Position numbers and translations under genes: made by a program. Source: Diprion similis (Eukaryota > Arthropoda > Insecta > Hymenoptera > Diprionidae). From it: a stretch of DNA of 64,000 nucleotides. Under the pieces are notes generated by a model that saw nothing but the letters and a program-made list of their open reading frames with translations, was not told the origin of the DNA and did not search any database. This document shows, one piece after another, positions 62,641-64,000 of the stretch. The stretch's first letter is position 1. Each line of letters opens with the position of its first letter. The DNA is taken from the NCBI RefSeq assembly GCF_021155765.1, contig NC_060114.1, positions 19,884,501 to 19,948,500 of the forward strand, written 5' to 3'.

Positions 62641-64000
62641 GGCCGGTTAACCTGCAGTTCACAGTCAGTCACGACGACCGCTTAAATCCCGGACGCAGGA
62701 TCTTTCACGTCACTTCAAAGACCTCGAAGTGCGAAGTTTATAGCAGCTGAGCTAAAGAAAACCTTTGCCTCTCCGTCTCTCTCCACACGCGTTTTATCTG
62801 GTGTATAAAACCCCCTCCGTTCTTCTCTTGTAAAGCGTTGTTTAGCAGCCGATGTGTTGCTGGAGATATATATATATATATATAATATATAATCAGAAAA
62901 GTGTGAGGGTGAAAAGAAGAAGAAGAGGAAAAAAATGAAAAACATAAATAGAAATGTCTGGCAGCCGGAACGCTGAGCTCGACTCCTTTCGCGATGCTGT
63001 TTATTTTATTCCCTCGTTTCCTTTCACTATTAATTGCGAATTAAACGGGTATGACGGGAATCGCGATGGCGGCTTTTGTTCTCCCTCGCTGCGTGCAGGC
63101 GCGAATGTTTTGGGCCCTTGTGATCACCGCCGACCCTCGTCAACGGTAGCATACTAGTGTGCATTCTATAATCCAGCCACCAACTCTCGGAAACTTGGGC
63201 AGCGGTTCGGGCCCGAAATACAGGCCCCGTGGAAGATCAGCCGTCGATGCATACCCGGTGTCCACTCAGGTTGGGCCCGAAAATCGCTGGCATCACGTGC
63301 GCAGTTGACTTTGGAAGTCTGAACAAGGCTCGCGAGTTTCATTCGTGGATCCTCCTACGTTGAGATCGATGACTGACTGGAAATTCGACGTCCATATAAC
63401 CGAAGACAGAAACCGAGACGCGGATTATCGCCTTCGACGTTATAAAATATGAAATTTAAGGGCAACTCCAGAGCGAAATCCTTTCGTCGTAACTTGAAGA
63501 AGTTTTCTTGATCGTTGTTATGTATAGGAAAGGATAAAAATTCATGGTTTTACCGGTTATTCCAAAAAGTAGAAACTTTATTCATACGTTTCTGACGTTA
63601 CTCACAACCATACAATCATTGCTAAAGTTCCAGGTTGTCAAATTCTTTACCCACGTGGAAAATTCAGAATTTTCGAGGTTAGGAAACCCGACTTTACATT
63701 ATATAGGGTCTAATATGCTACAAAAGACGCTGAAATATATTCCACAACCAGGTTAAACAAGATACAAGGAGATTCTAAGAGGGAATCATTTCATCGTGGC
63801 GTCACTCCGGGAGTTTACACGCTCCCGTCGACCTCCGGAGTATAATGAATACATTGCGCGGGTTTTCGGCTCCCCGATTTTTGGGGTGGGAACGACTGTT
63901 TCGTGAGCGTGACGGTGGCATGAGGACAGCGTATTAATTACCGGCTCTGTTTGCCTATATTGTTGCCTAATATTTGTTGTACGATCAATAGACTACGCGG

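Larger units (their letters stand above)
44653..64000 (+). other. probable large intron of the ephrin gene
   Basis: After the GTAAGT donor no acceptor-flanked segment resembling the ephrin receptor-binding domain was found up to the window end. The interval is read as a first coding intron longer than 19 kb, a common arrangement for signalling genes. It holds microsatellites, a 65-bp tandem duplication, a MITE, several copies of the AAGATGGCGGAT-family repeat and a 15-bp perfect hairpin. GC-richer patches lie at about 61300-61720 and 61900-62300. Unrecognised nested non-coding genes cannot be excluded. Confidence 0.5.

Noticed and set aside
1..64000. CRISPR array, tRNA, rRNA or bacterial operon
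   Set aside because: No regular repeat-spacer pattern, no cloverleaf that I could fold by eye, and all supported genes are intron-bearing animal genes.

Overview
The window looks like nuclear DNA from an insect, most likely a hymenopteran (perhaps a sawfly or wasp). It is AT-rich, its genes are split by GT-AG introns, microsatellites are abundant, and the three complete proteins are typical animal housekeeping proteins. The order-level assignment is inferred from protein style and repeat types; no database search was possible. Nothing bacterial, viral or CRISPR-like is present.

Layout. Positions 1-4250 hold no recognisable gene. A GC/CpG-rich block at about 4260-4760 may be the promoter or first-exon area of the next gene. 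Positions 5772-9019 (+) encode a four-exon beta-1,3-glucuronosyltransferase I (GlcAT-I, B3GAT3 type), which completes the glycosaminoglycan linker tetrasaccharide in the Golgi. Positions 12905-11184 (-) encode a four-exon ALG10, the ER glucosyltransferase that adds the last glucose to the N-glycan precursor. Positions 14229-16632 (+) encode a six-exon PP2C phosphatase of the PPM1H/J/M group, head-to-head with ALG10 across 1.3 kb. For these three genes every splice phase fits and each reading frame closes (375, 476 and 480 residues).

From 16.6 to 36 kb no gene can be supported. The stretch holds a near-perfect foldback element (about 19.34-19.78 kb), a 130-bp tandem duplication (24.34-24.61 kb) and a 670-bp element with terminal inverted repeats (31.56-32.22 kb). 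A CpG-rich block at 36.1-36.65 kb is followed by about 4 kb of dense simple repeats, which resembles a promoter with long untranslated sequence. At 44543-44652 (+) lies the first coding exon of an ephrin: a signal peptide followed by the start of the receptor-binding domain, ending at a strong splice donor. No later ephrin exon was found, so the remaining 19 kb is read as its first coding intron. That intron carries microsatellites, a MITE and many fragments of a dispersed repeat containing AAGATGGCGGAT.

Two of the genes act in glycosylation (GlcAT-I in the Golgi, ALG10 in the ER), and PPM1H-type phosphatases act on Golgi-linked Rab GTPases. I see no evidence that this proximity is more than chance. 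I found no clear novel system. The most useful leads are a likely GC-AG intron in GlcAT-I, the foldback that could produce a long hairpin RNA, a MITE inside a PP2C intron, and the ephrin 5' region.
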